From: Hesseltinella vesiculosa | Lineage: Eukaryota; Mucoromycota; Mucoromycetes; Mucorales; Cunninghamellaceae | Length of the DNA: 64,000 bases | Direction: 5' to 3' | Assembly: GCA_002104935.1 (NCBI GenBank) | Contig: MCGT01000021.1 | Coordinates: forward strand, 186,001-250,000 | In this document: in pieces, positions 45,564 to 55,833 of the stretch | How positions within the stretch are numbered: the first letter of the stretch is position 1 | Layout: each line of letters begins with the position of its first letter | The notes under the pieces: model-generated | What the model saw: only the letters and a program-made list of their open reading frames with translations | Told to the model about the DNA's origin: nothing | Database searches by the model: none | Made by a program: the position numbers and the translations under genes

Positions 45564-45918
45564 TTAAAGACTGCGTTGGACAGATCGTCGTAATGGTTTT
45601 TCACCGTCAGCGTTTGTCGTATCTTCTTCGACCTGGCTTCGTCCGCTTGAAGTTACTGAGCCGTTTTCGGCAAGATACTCTTGGAGACGACGATTGGTAT
45701 AGGATTTGCTAAACAGGTAGCCACCAAGGGCCACTAAAATAGAATAGATTAGTACCAATCGATGACATGGGCAGGAGGATGATCCATACAAACCGACAAC
45801 GCCGTCCTGAAAAAACAAAGTAACATTAGAAAACTCGTCAATCCTGCTGCATGCCTTTCTTTTTATTTTGTCATTACCATCCTTTGATAATAGCCTTGGG
45901 GGTGTTGCTGACTGCCAT
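45564..45918 (-). CDS. Small single-pass membrane protein, 75 residues
   Basis: Three exons that join in phase: 45918-45878, a 17-nt exon 45806-45790, and 45733-45564. The product begins MAVSNTPKAIIKGWTALSV, continues into a hydrophobic helix (LSVLALGGYLFSKSY), and ends with a polar tail containing TNRRLQEYLAENGSV and acidic/basic residues. The pattern of a short N-terminus, one helix and a soluble tail is common in small mitochondrial inner-membrane or assembly proteins, but no family was recognised. All three splice junctions have good donors (GTAATG, GTATGG) and acceptors, which supports the model. It lies upstream of the FG-GAP gene on the same strand. Confidence 0.65.
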
Positions 45919-46189
45919 GATCAACAATTGAAAAGAGAAGTGTCGGTTTGCAAAATTAAAAAAAGGGAAAAAATTGGTGATTCTTCTCAAGAAATAACAA
46001 GAGGCGAAGCCGATAGACCTGGTTTGAGCTTTGGTCATCCTACCTGTTTCCACCCATCGTTCAGTTGATTTGATATAGAAGATATTTCTTTGAGCCGTGA
46101 GTATTATTCTTGTCAGGTCATTTTTAAGTGCCCGAGAACGTGAAATTTCTCCCCAATGCGTATGAAATCATTCATAATGTATGTTTGCC

Positions 46190-48540
46190 GCATCAGAGAG
46201 AATGGTGAATTTAATCAAAGTCATTCTCCATCATTTTGAACTCGTGTGCAAAATTTGGGCTGAATTGACTTCGCAGTTTTTCGATCCGATCGCCTGGGGG
46301 TCCTCTTGCGAAAATGGCCGATTTTTCATTTTTTTTTAGCTGGAGAAATGGAGGTGTCAAAACAGAATTGATCAAAGTTGGCTGGGCGACTCTCGCCAAT
46401 CCATCTGATTTTTTCTTCATCATTATCAATCATGTATTTGCGCACTCACGCAAAATTTTATATTGATCCAATCACCCCAACAGTGCTGTGTAGCATTGCT
46501 TTTTTTTTTTCCAAAAAAAAAAAAAAACGGATTTCCATATTCAGGCATTCAGCCTCCGCACGGTGCCTTCCTTTTTCGTTTCCAAGCCAGTGAACTCACG
46601 GAAATGGCTGTTACACAGAGTAAAAAATTACCCAATAAAATATCTTTCTTCTTTTTGGCAAAAAAAAATGCGGAATTGCTTTCTCTCTTCCTATTTTCCC
46701 CTTGATTTTTAATTGAACAACTCTTTACAGCATGACTTCTCGCAACTTTGGACGCCTATTTAACGCCGCAAGTGAAAGATTCATTGGACGTCAAAATGTA
46801 GAAGGAAACAACAACTTTCCTCTTACTGAACCTCATCCACGGTTGATTCAGTCAACCACTGCGACTGCACCACTTGCTCACTGCTCTGATTGCAAGAGTA
46901 CTCCCCAGTCCAGTAACCAAGTGCCAACACGCAGGCGTCCACGTCCAAGTTCTCCTACGAGCAGTATACCGGTAATTGTGATAGATGAGAGTGACGACGA
47001 TGAAAGTGAATCGACAAGCCCAGTTCCGCGATCTCGTCGACGTGTCCAGACTCACTTCCCTCTTTTTTTTTTTTATGAAAGACAATGCCTCCTAAGAAAA
47101 AACAAAATGCGTTGGCGACTACGATTCCCAATGACGCTAAGTGGTGCTTGGAACATGCTGACCAACTCACTTTCAAAAACTTTATTGAGACCTTTGACTT
47201 TTGGATAGACATCGATCTCAACAGCGATATATCAATATCCTTGCCAAGTATTTCAACATCAAGTCTGAACGTGACAGGAACATTGTTATCAACAAAACAT
47301 GGACAGCCTCTGCTGATTACTTGAGGTTTTGGGGAAAACGGAAGGATTCTAGCAGCATTATGAAGGCGGACCTAGCAAGTGCTGAATTGATCGACTCTGC
47401 CGTAGATCTTCGCATGGCGTCCTCCTCGTGCTCGATAAATGACAACATTCATGCAACCATGATGGAAGCCAATGATTCTGTTCATCAAGCAACGGCTATA
47501 GGCTTGGCGGACCCCAGTGAAACGATAGTCAGCACTCGTGATTCCCAAGACAACAACAGTTCCAATGAAACCAAGCTAACCATCAATGACGACGTGATTG
47601 TTCTGCATGAAGACACCAGCTCTGGAAACTGGGCTGAGGACCCTTGGATATTCAAGAATACAAATGTTACCCAGTTGTTCAGATCTTATCAAGCCACCAT
47701 CCGCGGCATGATCGATAAGCATCAGACTCTTCCCATCGAATCATATATCCACGAATTGGCTGCCCATACTCACACACTTGTCCTTTGCAAAAACCAGCAG
47801 AGCTCTATTGCTGAAAGAGTTTTCTCAAAATCCCTGTTGACCGACCTGACTACTAATCTGGTGTCGGACGTGGTTGATCTTGATCTTCCGTTCCCCCAAG
47901 ATGATTTGTTTGCCCTAACGACCACTATCTCTAACCTTGTTCTTGGAACAATAACTAGGGAGCAGACCATGCTTGATCTATTTATCAGGGTGTACATAGA
48001 AGACGTCTCTTTATCACATCAGGAGCTTGTCAAATGCGACATTGTCAAGTCGTAGATGGCCATCTTCATCAAACCAGGACTTTGGATATTGGATTGCTTT
48101 GGAGAAGGCTGGACTTTCAGGTTCAGGCTCTTTATCTGTTTGGATTGCTTGTTTTATTGCCGAGGGTTGTGGCAGTATTTGCTGTCTTTTCGTGCACTGG
48201 CTTGGAAACGAAAAAGGAAGGCACCGTGCGGAGGTTGAATGCCTGAATATGGAAATCTTTTTTGAAAAAAAAAAAAAAAAAAGCAATGCTACACAGCACT
48301 TTTGGGGTGATTGTATCGATGTGAAATTTTGCATGAGTGCGCAAATGCATGATTGATGATTCCGTATTGACACCTCCACTTCTCCAGCTAAAAAAAAATG
48401 AAAAATCGGCCATTTTCGCAAGAGGACCCCCAGGCGATCTGATCGAAAAACTGCAACAAGTCAATTCAGCCCAAATTTTGCACACGCGTTCAAATTGACG
48501 GTGAATGACTTTGGTTAAATTCTCTGACAGCGGGCTAGAA
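46190..48540. mobile_element. Gene-bearing long-TIR element (pair E)
   Basis: Two ends of the dispersed repeat family face each other: left about 46195-46606, right about 48190-48535. They match closely through the inner edge, including CATTCAGCCTCCGCACGGTGC and CGTTTCCAAGCCAGTG. The right copy lacks about 65 bp present in the left (46355-46420 region). Outer flanks match as AATCAAAGTCATTC and GTGTGCAAAATTTGGGCTGAATTGACTT. The 1.58 kb between them holds coding-like sequence on the plus strand but no recognisable transposase. Either the gene is the element's own, of an unknown type, or it is cargo. No target duplication was identified. Confidence 0.8.
46732..48055 (+). CDS. Unrecognised gene inside long-TIR element, structure uncertain
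   Basis: Coding-like sequence runs through three frames. First segment (46732 to about 47050): MTSRNFGRLFNAASERF, a CxxC (HCSDCKS), and an acidic IPVIVIDESDDDESES stretch that fits a SUMO-interacting motif. Second (47082 to about 47200): MPPKKKQNALATTIPNDAKW. Third (about 47209-48055): YINILAKYFNIKSERDRN, then a long soluble region ending QELVKCDIVKS. The first join may be an intron ending at 47081 (T-rich tract then AAAG), with a donor either GTAATT at 46972 or a weaker GT near 47041. The second join could be a weak intron (47140-47208) or a frameshift. No homologous family was recognised, and no DDE or zinc-finger pattern is visible. Confidence 0.45.
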
Positions 48541-48681
48541 GTGCTGGAAGACTGGCAAACTAAAAATGACCCCGCGCGCACGTGATATTTCTTTCTCATG
48601 CACTTGAAAGTAATTTAGCGTTTCGTCCAGTTGGTTCACCCGCCAAAAACATTTATTCACGGCTTAAAAAAAACAACAATC

Positions 48682-50280
48682 CTATGCTGAAAACCGGCGT
48701 CCAGTGAATGCAGGGCTTGAATCGATCATGGAGTCGACATGATTTAAAAATGAGTGGATATCTTGGAAATAGCGTGGTCCTATCACCCATTCGCCGTCAT
48801 TGTGCATGTCGCCCAGCTGCTGACTGGTTTGGTGATGTAGTTGTTGTTGCTCGTGTTGATTAGGTGAAGAAGGCCTCGACAATATAGGAGAAACAATAAC
48901 GAGATCGTCATCTTCCTCCTCGACTTCTTGAATGCCAGGAAGTCCTGCTTGAGTTTGGGAATCAGATGATGTAGCTGTGCATGAGAAAGAAGGTGCCGCG
49001 GAGGAGACCGTGGTGGCTGGCATGGGAAGAAGAAAAGTAGACATGGAGGATGTGAGTGTGGGCGAGAGGGGTATAAACAACTTTTTGATATCCATGGTTG
49101 GCGGTGGCGTAGAAGAGGATGACGAGATGCGATGAATCCATTGCTGTATTTGATGGGCAGTTAAAGGCGTAGATGCGGACAAGAGCTGGTTGGGTAGTAC
49201 CACATAGAGACTCTGGGCATGTAGTTTAATACCAAACTTCAGATTGGCAGGCAGGCGGGTGGCTTCCGTGGTGAGAAGTTGGATGAACTGCGTGACCCTG
49301 GTCATATGTTGGTGTGCATGATGGACCCACAAGTGCAACGCATGGAGGCACACCGGGTCTGAGAGCGAGACGGACGACCAAGCTGCAGCATGTTCTTGTA
49401 CCAATTCCTGCGTAATGTCCAAGGGAATGATAAGGCACCAGCGTTCTCTTGTTGGATGGTCACGTTGTTGGCGGCTATGGCGAGCTGAGAGAGTGCTTCT
49501 GGAAAAAGCCGGTTCGAGGGAGAGGTCATCATGCCGGACGAGAAGATCGTTTGTGCTAGCGCTGGTCGTGGTTGCGGTAGGCGCATAGCGAGGCAGAGAC
49601 ACAGAGATATCCAGTTTGGTAGACGATGAAGGAAGCTGGCCGCGACGATGGACTAGACGAGACTGGCGTTGAACTTGACTGAAGTCTGGAACAGGGGGAA
49701 TGATATCAGCAAAACCGCGCATCGGAGGAGTCAGGTCATGGTAGGTTTGTAGATACGTGGCGGGGCCCTCTTGTTGCTCACGAGCTTTCGCCTGGTTCTG
49801 CGGTTGATGTCTACTAGAAAGAGGCGTGGTCACGGGGGTCGTCGGTGAAGGTGGCAAAGCAGGTGAGCAAGAAGGAAGAGAAGCATTAGCAGTCGACTGA
49901 AGGGACGGAGAGGACGTGGATGGGGTGACCATGAATCGCTGAGAAGAAGGAGAGAAGGACGAAGGGGTCCAGAGACGGCTATACTGCTGTATAGCAGACG
50001 GTGTGGCAGAGGTAGTAGGCGTAGCAAGCGAAGCCATGGATCGCTGTTGCCCAAAGCCTGATAGCAGTCGTTGCTGTGAACGAGATCGCTTGACGTCGAA
50101 AAAGCCTGTGAAATGATGTCTTGAAGAGGTTCGAAGAGTGGGTTTGGACGTGCTGGCGAGGGCAAATGACGATGCCTTGGAGACATGATGCAGGAAACAA
50201 AAGGCACGATGCCGCACCTTGCTTCGGTGGAGTAGGTACCGTTGAATGGAGAGTATCAGATACACAGGTAGCTGAATCAT
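48682..50280 (-). CDS. Hypothetical protein, Ser/Thr/Pro-rich with a folded middle region
   Basis: Single open frame, about 532 residues from the ATG at 50280 (the frame is open to 50415, but that extension is Phe-rich). The N-terminus (MIQLPVYLILSIQRYLLHRS) is an amphipathic or membrane helix followed by a basic stretch. Residues 80-270 are low complexity (Ser, Thr, Pro, Gln). A compositionally normal region at about 285-415 includes WCLIIPLDITQELVQEHAAA, LHALHLWVHHAHQHMTRVTQ and FGIKLHAQSLYVVLP. The acidic EEEDDDLVIVSPI motif near residue 465 resembles a SUMO-interacting motif. The C-terminus is WVIGPRYFQDIHSFLNHVD. No family was recognised. Its stop codon is about 140 bp from the right end of element E. 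Confidence 0.62.
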   Translation of the reverse strand: MIQLPVYLILSIQRYLLHRSKVRHRAFCFLHHVSKASSFALASTSKPTLRTSSRHHFTGFFDVKRSRSQQRLLSGFGQQRSMASLATPTTSATPSAIQQYSRLWTPSSFSPSSQRFMVTPSTSSPSLQSTANASLPSCSPALPPSPTTPVTTPLSSRHQPQNQAKAREQQEGPATYLQTYHDLTPPMRGFADIIPPVPDFSQVQRQSRLVHRRGQLPSSSTKLDISVSLPRYAPTATTTSASTNDLLVRHDDLSLEPAFSRSTLSARHSRQQRDHPTRERWCLIIPLDITQELVQEHAAAWSSVSLSDPVCLHALHLWVHHAHQHMTRVTQFIQLLTTEATRLPANLKFGIKLHAQSLYVVLPNQLLSASTPLTAHQIQQWIHRISSSSSTPPPTMDIKKLFIPLSPTLTSSMSTFLLPMPATTVSSAAPSFSCTATSSDSQTQAGLPGIQEVEEEDDDLVIVSPILSRPSSPNQHEQQQLHHQTSQQLGDMHNDGEWVIGPRYFQDIHSFLNHVDSMIDSSPAFTGRRFSA

Positions 50281-50700
50281 GAGATTAAGAAAAAGAAAAA
50301 TAAGAAAATAAGAAATAACTGAAAGAATGTGAGAGAACCCAATAAAAAACGCCTTCCAAATCACGAGCTTTCCCTTTTGTGGAAGGAAGCAAAAAAAAAA
50401 AATAAGATAAAGCACCAGGAAGCTGAAGCTGCTGGTAGCTTTCTACGAATCCTAACTCCCATCTACTCGTAGCTCTTACTTGCCTTGATACTGTTTTTCT
50501 GGTTGTCACAGCCAAGTAGCATACGGCAGTTGGAGGGGATCTATCCAACTCTTTTTTTTTTTTTTTTTTTTTTTGCAGAGGTCAGCAGGTACATCCGTCA
50601 ACATGCCACTTGATGCAATTGTATCCTTTTTTGATCTCCTTGAACCCACGAGACCATGTGACGTGAAAAAAAGGTAAAACCTGTCTATGAAAAAGAAAGT
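50281..50700. other. Intergenic with T-run
   Basis: Contains a T-run of 24 (50551-50574) and an A-run (50392-50402). It is the promoter region for the gene ending at 48682 and the 3' flank of the SDR gene. No gene seen. Confidence 0.45.
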
Positions 50701-51825
50701 TTACTTTGACAAGGCAAGGATATCCTGGACATCATAAATTTGCTGCGAGCCGATTTCTAAACCATGGATGGTAGCTTGGGCAACGGTGTCGATGTGCAAA
50801 GGAGGCGTAGTGAGGCTCTTTCCTAAAGGGAGACTGGCGATTTCTTTGGCAAAAGGCTGGGTCATGGCATTTGCACACTGAAGGGCAGTGGCCAATGGTA
50901 ATGAGATGGACCGGTTTTCCGAGTACATGAAACCTTACAATAAAAATTAGCATCAGCTGGCCCTTTTGTCCTTCTCTTCCTCCGACTTACCAGGACGAAG
51001 AACAATGGTGTTGAACTCAGGGCGAGAGAACAGATATTTTTCTGCTTCACGTTTGCTAGTGATATAGCGTGGGTTGATCAAGGGAAAGACATCGGAGGCA
51101 GAGATGTAGGCAAAGGTTTTCATACTTGGTTCCTGGGCGACTTGCTTGGCCAGACTGATGGCTATGAGCAGAAACGGTATGAGTAAAGCCGATACGAAAG
51201 GGCCAAGGTTTGTACCTGTGTCTCGGTTGATGAGTTCGTAGGTAGGCATGCCTTTGGATTTTTGGGGGTCCAGAGGGTTGCCGCGGTCGGTCATGCCTAC
51301 CAGTTCACCCATGACTTTGCCGGCACCGCACAAGGCACCGAAAACAGAGGGATCGTTGACCGCCTTTTTATAATCGCTCTCCAAGATAATACCCACTGTA
51401 TGCACCACATCAGTCACGCCTTTCAATACGTCCTTATAACTTGCTGGCTCCAATGAGTCGCCTTGCGCCCATTCCACCTGTAAAAAGAAGTGAGAATGAA
51501 CCGCTCGCGGTGAGACAAGCCTAACTGATTATCGCTCAGTATTACCTCGTCAGCCCAATGAGGTTTTCCTTGGTGAGAAAACTGAACAGGCTCGCCATGA
51601 CGGCTATGTAAAATGACATGATTAATGCCAGTTGCCATTGATTTTAAACTTTTTTTTTTAGTTACCTGAGGCTGATCGTTTGCCAGCCTTTGTTGACAGC
51701 TGCTCGGCATACGCTTTGCCCTAGAGAGAAATAGAGTGTAAATGTACAATGCCTTGATCTGTCCCATTGAATGTAGCCTTACCAAGAAATCCAGAGCCAC
51801 CCACCACCAAAAGTTTTCGTGACAT
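50701..51825 (-). CDS. COQ11: Atypical SDR/NAD(P)-binding protein, COQ11-like
   Basis: Six exons in phase: 51825-51783, 51720-51666, 51603-51546, 51477-51216, 51161-50991, 50933-50701; about 273 residues. The N-terminal Rossmann motif is LLVVGGSGFLG, preceded only by MSRK. Further conserved stretches: WAQGDSLEPASYKDVLKGV, DVVHTVGIILESDYK, and the active-site-like region FAYISASDVFPLINPRYITSKREAE (Tyr and Lys spaced YxxxK as YITSK), then FNTIVLRPG. This arrangement matches yeast Coq11/YLR290C and NDUFA9-like atypical SDRs, which act in mitochondria in coenzyme Q metabolism. Its short length and start directly at the Rossmann fold favour COQ11 over the complex I subunit. No classical presequence is visible. 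Confidence 0.8.
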
Positions 51826-51960
51826 TGCAGTGAAAGAACGAAGCTCGGCGGGATATTTTTTTTATTTTTATTTTTCTGTCGCCACAATGACCAGGTGGAG
51901 CAACGATGGCTGGCATTGGAGGCAATTTAGTTTTTATTCTTGGTCAAGGAGAACGTCTAT

Positions 51961-54900
51961 TTATCCTAATGGATCAAATAATTTGAGGTTGGTAGCTTTG
52001 TGTCCAGAACTAGGATTGGAAGACTGCGAATGGCGAGGTGAGGAGGAGTTTGTTGGGTTGAGAGGTACAGAGCCAAAGACAGAGGGAGCGCTGCCGTTCG
52101 TGGGACGCATGTGCATTAGAGGTTGGGACACACCACGTAATACATTGTAATTGGGGCCCGAGGTCATCATAGAGGTGTTGCTGGGAGTGGGAGTGGGCTG
52201 GAGGGAGAGAGATGCCATCGTAGAGGAAGGCGGGGCTTGTAAAGCAGGGGTGGAACTGAAGGAGGAGTTCATGCTGGTATTGTTCCCATTGAAGAAGCCA
52301 CGATTGTTGTTTACCGTAGTGGCGGTAGTTGTGGTGGGAATAAGAGTGCTGAAGCCATTATTGTTGGTAGGTGGTGCCAATGGCTTGACAGGTTGCGTGG
52401 CAGCCAAGGGTGTGGTTGTGTTGGCAAAGGTTGGACGAGTCGGCGAAGAAGTGGCAGAACCCCAGTCATTGGTGCCATTTGATGGCATGAGAATAGACGA
52501 GCGTTGACTGTTAGATCCGGTCGAAAGCAGGTCATCAGGAAAGATGGACTTGCTGGCACCACTTCCATTGGTTTTGGAGGTGGCATGGTCTTCATAGCCG
52601 GCAAAGGGATCCGAGCTAGACGATGAGCCTTGGACAAGTGATTCAAAGTCATCATTGTTGTTGACACTGACATTCTCGGTAGTAGGGGCCTTGCTGGTAA
52701 CGTTTCTCGTCTGGGCTTCAAGGGATTTGACTTCTTGTAGATGGCGGGTATGGGCTTCTTCGACCCGATTGGTCAGTTCACGAATTGTACGCATGAATTT
52801 TTGAAACTACCGGCGTGTCAGCAAAAAAAGGGAGAGCATTATTTCCTCGCTGTCGTCACACGTGGTCTCTCTTACCTGATCGACATTCAACAGTGGTCCA
52901 AAGCTCATCCTCCATAGTTGAGGTAAGATTTCTGTAGCCACGATTTCCTTGTCGAGGTGTTTTCCCATCTCGTCATAGACGGCCAAGGTGGCCAGCTACT
53001 CGTATGAAAAAAGAAGGAGAGGGTATTAGTACTGCCTATTGGAAAGTTGCTGCTTTCTGATACGTACCATGACAGCGGGCTCCTTGGTTTTAATATTTTT
53101 CAACAAAGGTACCATTTTCTCCTGCATTGTGTACTAAAAAAAAGGGGGAGGGGTTGACATCAATATCCTGAGGCATTCTTTTTCTGAAAATGTATAAACC
53201 TTGTCTATGACTTTGATCATGGAATGGAAGCAGATGAGCGTGCTGACTTTGACGGACAACACAGTTGTCTTGATAAAGAGATTTTGGATGCGAGGGAACA
53301 GGGAGTTTTTGACAGTCGTATAATCCAGTGATTCGCACAACGAAGGCACAATACGCATAGCCTTTTCCTGCACCAGGACCGATGGATTTTCCAAGGCAGA
53401 GTAGACCAGGGGCATGATATCTAATCAAAAGAATAATACCGAATCAATTTCTGGGAGAGGGTGTGCTCTCCTACCCATGCGTTTATCTTACCATCTCTAA
53501 ACACTTCACGAGGAGTTTTTGCCTGCAAGGCATCCAAGCGTTCCAGAAGGACAATCATGTGTTGAGGAGGGTCCCGGACCGAGAACACTGGCTTCAAGCC
53601 GGGAAGGACTAGGTCACAGAATTCTTTTTCGGAGAGCTTCTCGCTGATCAGAAAGATATTTGGCACAGTATAGGGCAAAAGCTGATGGTCCTTCAGCTCT
53701 TCCAATAGCGATGGCAGGATCTAATAGGTGGGGGAGTAGATGTACAATGTGAATGTCACTGCCGATCCAACTTTTCTTTTTTTTTTTTTTTTTTACTTTG
53801 CGCTTCAAAACACGGTCGGGGAATTGGTTGAGGACACGGGCCAGACCCTTCATAAATTGGGATTTTTCTTCGCGAGATTTTTCTGGGAAGCATTCTAAAA
53901 ACTTCATCGTGGACACGAGTATATTGTCAAAATACTTTGACCGCTGAAAAGCAGCAACCGAGGTGCGCTGGGTCGGCGAGCGAGCAAGTAAGCCGCGAAT
54001 AACCTCTGTCAAACAGAAAAAAAGAAATGGTTGAGATCTTCACTCTGAAAAGGGACCTACGCCTTTTCACCTCTTACCTTGCAGATGGACAGGGATATTT
54101 TTGAAATTGGTAGAAGACAAGTCTCGGACCTTGTTTTCATAGGTTCGTAGGTTGTTGAAGGTTTGCAGTAAGGACACGCCGCTGTTGTGGATTGTATAAG
54201 CAAGGCAGCCTAGGGCAAACATGTCATTCGCTTGGCAAATGTCGTTGTTCAGAACAAACTCGGGTGCTAGAGGAGAAGGTGAGTTTTGAGGCGTGACAAG
54301 ATCAAGATGTTTACCAGCATAATCCAGATCGATTTGACATTCTTCCGGCAGGTATTCAATGTATTCATAAAAGGTATTGTCTTGATCCCCCTGGTTCAAA
54401 AACACGCTAAAGCCAAGCCTATAAAAAGAAGACAGATGCAAGGATGAGATGACAGGTGTGTTGTGCAAAACAAGTCCTTACCCGCCAATTTTCCAATCGC
54501 CTTTAGCATTGACAAATACAGCATCAGGGTTCAGGTTGTGATGAACCACCTTGGCATCATTTAAAAAGGCTAATCCTTTGGCTACTTGCAGCAAGCCTTT
54601 TTGGATCTAATAAAACTAATGAGATGAGCATTGTGTAGTATGAACGGGGTTATTTCCATCGGCTTAGTACCTCCAATTCGTCCATGTCATAACCAGGCTG
54701 TGTACCTTCTGAGGAATAGCTCTGGGATTTCTTCACCAAGTGCGCCAAGGTGCCAGTCAATGGTTCCGTAGCAAACACAATCGATGATCGAGATTCAGAC
54801 ACGCGTTCTACAACTTGCAAAATGGATGGATGACGAAGCTTTGCCAAGTTGCTTGCCTAGAGCGTAAAATAGAGAAAGTGCCTCCAATGAGTCATGGTCG

Positions 54901-55240
54901 CTGTGTGATTTCAAGAGTAGTACTTACCTCTTTTTTAAGCAGCTCATATACTTGTTCGGTATCTTGTTTGGATGCACCTCGTTCCCGTTTGAAAGAAATG
55001 TCCAGTGATTTTTTTTCAAAAACCTATCACAAAGTATAAGAAATGAATGGATGTATGAGGGAAAAAGAGCGTGGGGTAATGATGAGCAGTTACAAAGACG
55101 GCCACTGGCTGCTGTGTTGTTCTGTGGGTGCCATGATATATTTTCCAAAGACCACAGGTGGATATTTGTCCCTGTATTTCATATTTGGACGTTATCGAGT
55201 TGGTCAACGATTGTACAAAAGAGTAAAATGAAGAACTCAT
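51961..55240 (-). CDS. SCY1-like pseudokinase (SCYL2 type)
   Basis: Twelve exons in phase: 55240-55094, 55023-54928, 54856-54671, 54606-54482, 54418-54315, 54266-54078, 54005-53797, 53720-53492, 53420-53200, 53133-53068, 52995-52876, 52806-51961; about 845 residues. SCYL proteins are kinase-like adaptors in clathrin-coated vesicle and Golgi/endosome traffic. The kinase-like domain (1-320) has lost key residues: the glycine loop reads GQISTCGLWKIYHG, the catalytic loop is VVHHNLNPDAVFVN (HHN instead of HRD), and the DFG position reads GLGF. An APE motif remains (APEFVLNN). HEAT repeats follow (about 330-560, e.g. SLLEELKDHQLLPYTVPNIF). A long Ser/Thr/Asn-rich tail ends KATNLKLFDPLG. Intron 7 contains an extended A-run. 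Confidence 0.92.
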
Positions 55241-55833
55241 GACGCCATTCAAAATTAAAAAAGAAGTGCAAAAAGAGAGAGAGAAAAATCGGACACTGCC
55301 CCGCTCAACAGGAACCTCAGATAAAACCAGCCTTGGCAAAAAAAAAAAAAAAAAGGCCTCTTTTTCTGAGCGTTCAGCTTTTTTTTTAATGCTTTAAATT
55401 TAATTCAGCTTCAAATTGCTTTTCATCCCTCGTCTTGTAGACATGCCGATTGCTTTACCTCCTTTAACACTCAATCCCCAACCCACTGCACCATTCTAAT
55501 GTGTAGTTTAGTCCTGTCACTGGTTTTTGGACAGTTTTTTAGATTTCAGATTGGCAACCTGGTTCCAGCTTCCTCGCCAGTCGAGTTCATCCCGAATAGA
55601 TAAGGAACGATACAGATTAAATGGAATGCAGCCTAGGTAAGATGACAGGAGGGCACCAATAGGTTTGCACGCATTAAACAGTGGTTATTATTATTATTTT
55701 TTTTTTTTTTGCGCAACTTGGCACTGGTCACGAAAAAGAAAACTGAAGTATGTTTATTGATTTTAAGAAGTACATGAATAAGAGTGGTAAATTACAGAGT
55801 TTAGAGGGAAATGACGATGCTTTGTTGACAGGT
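55241..55833. other. Intergenic
   Basis: Contains an A-run (55340-55355), T-runs (55379-55388, 55698-55710) and a TTATTATTATTA run at about 55685. Between the SCY1-like start and the chitin deacetylase 3' end. No gene seen. Confidence 0.45.

Noticed and set aside
50701..51825. Complex I subunit NDUFA9/NUEM instead of COQ11-like
   Set aside because: The protein is shorter than NDUFA9 (273 versus about 370 residues) and starts at the Rossmann motif; the COQ11 assignment fits better but is not certain.
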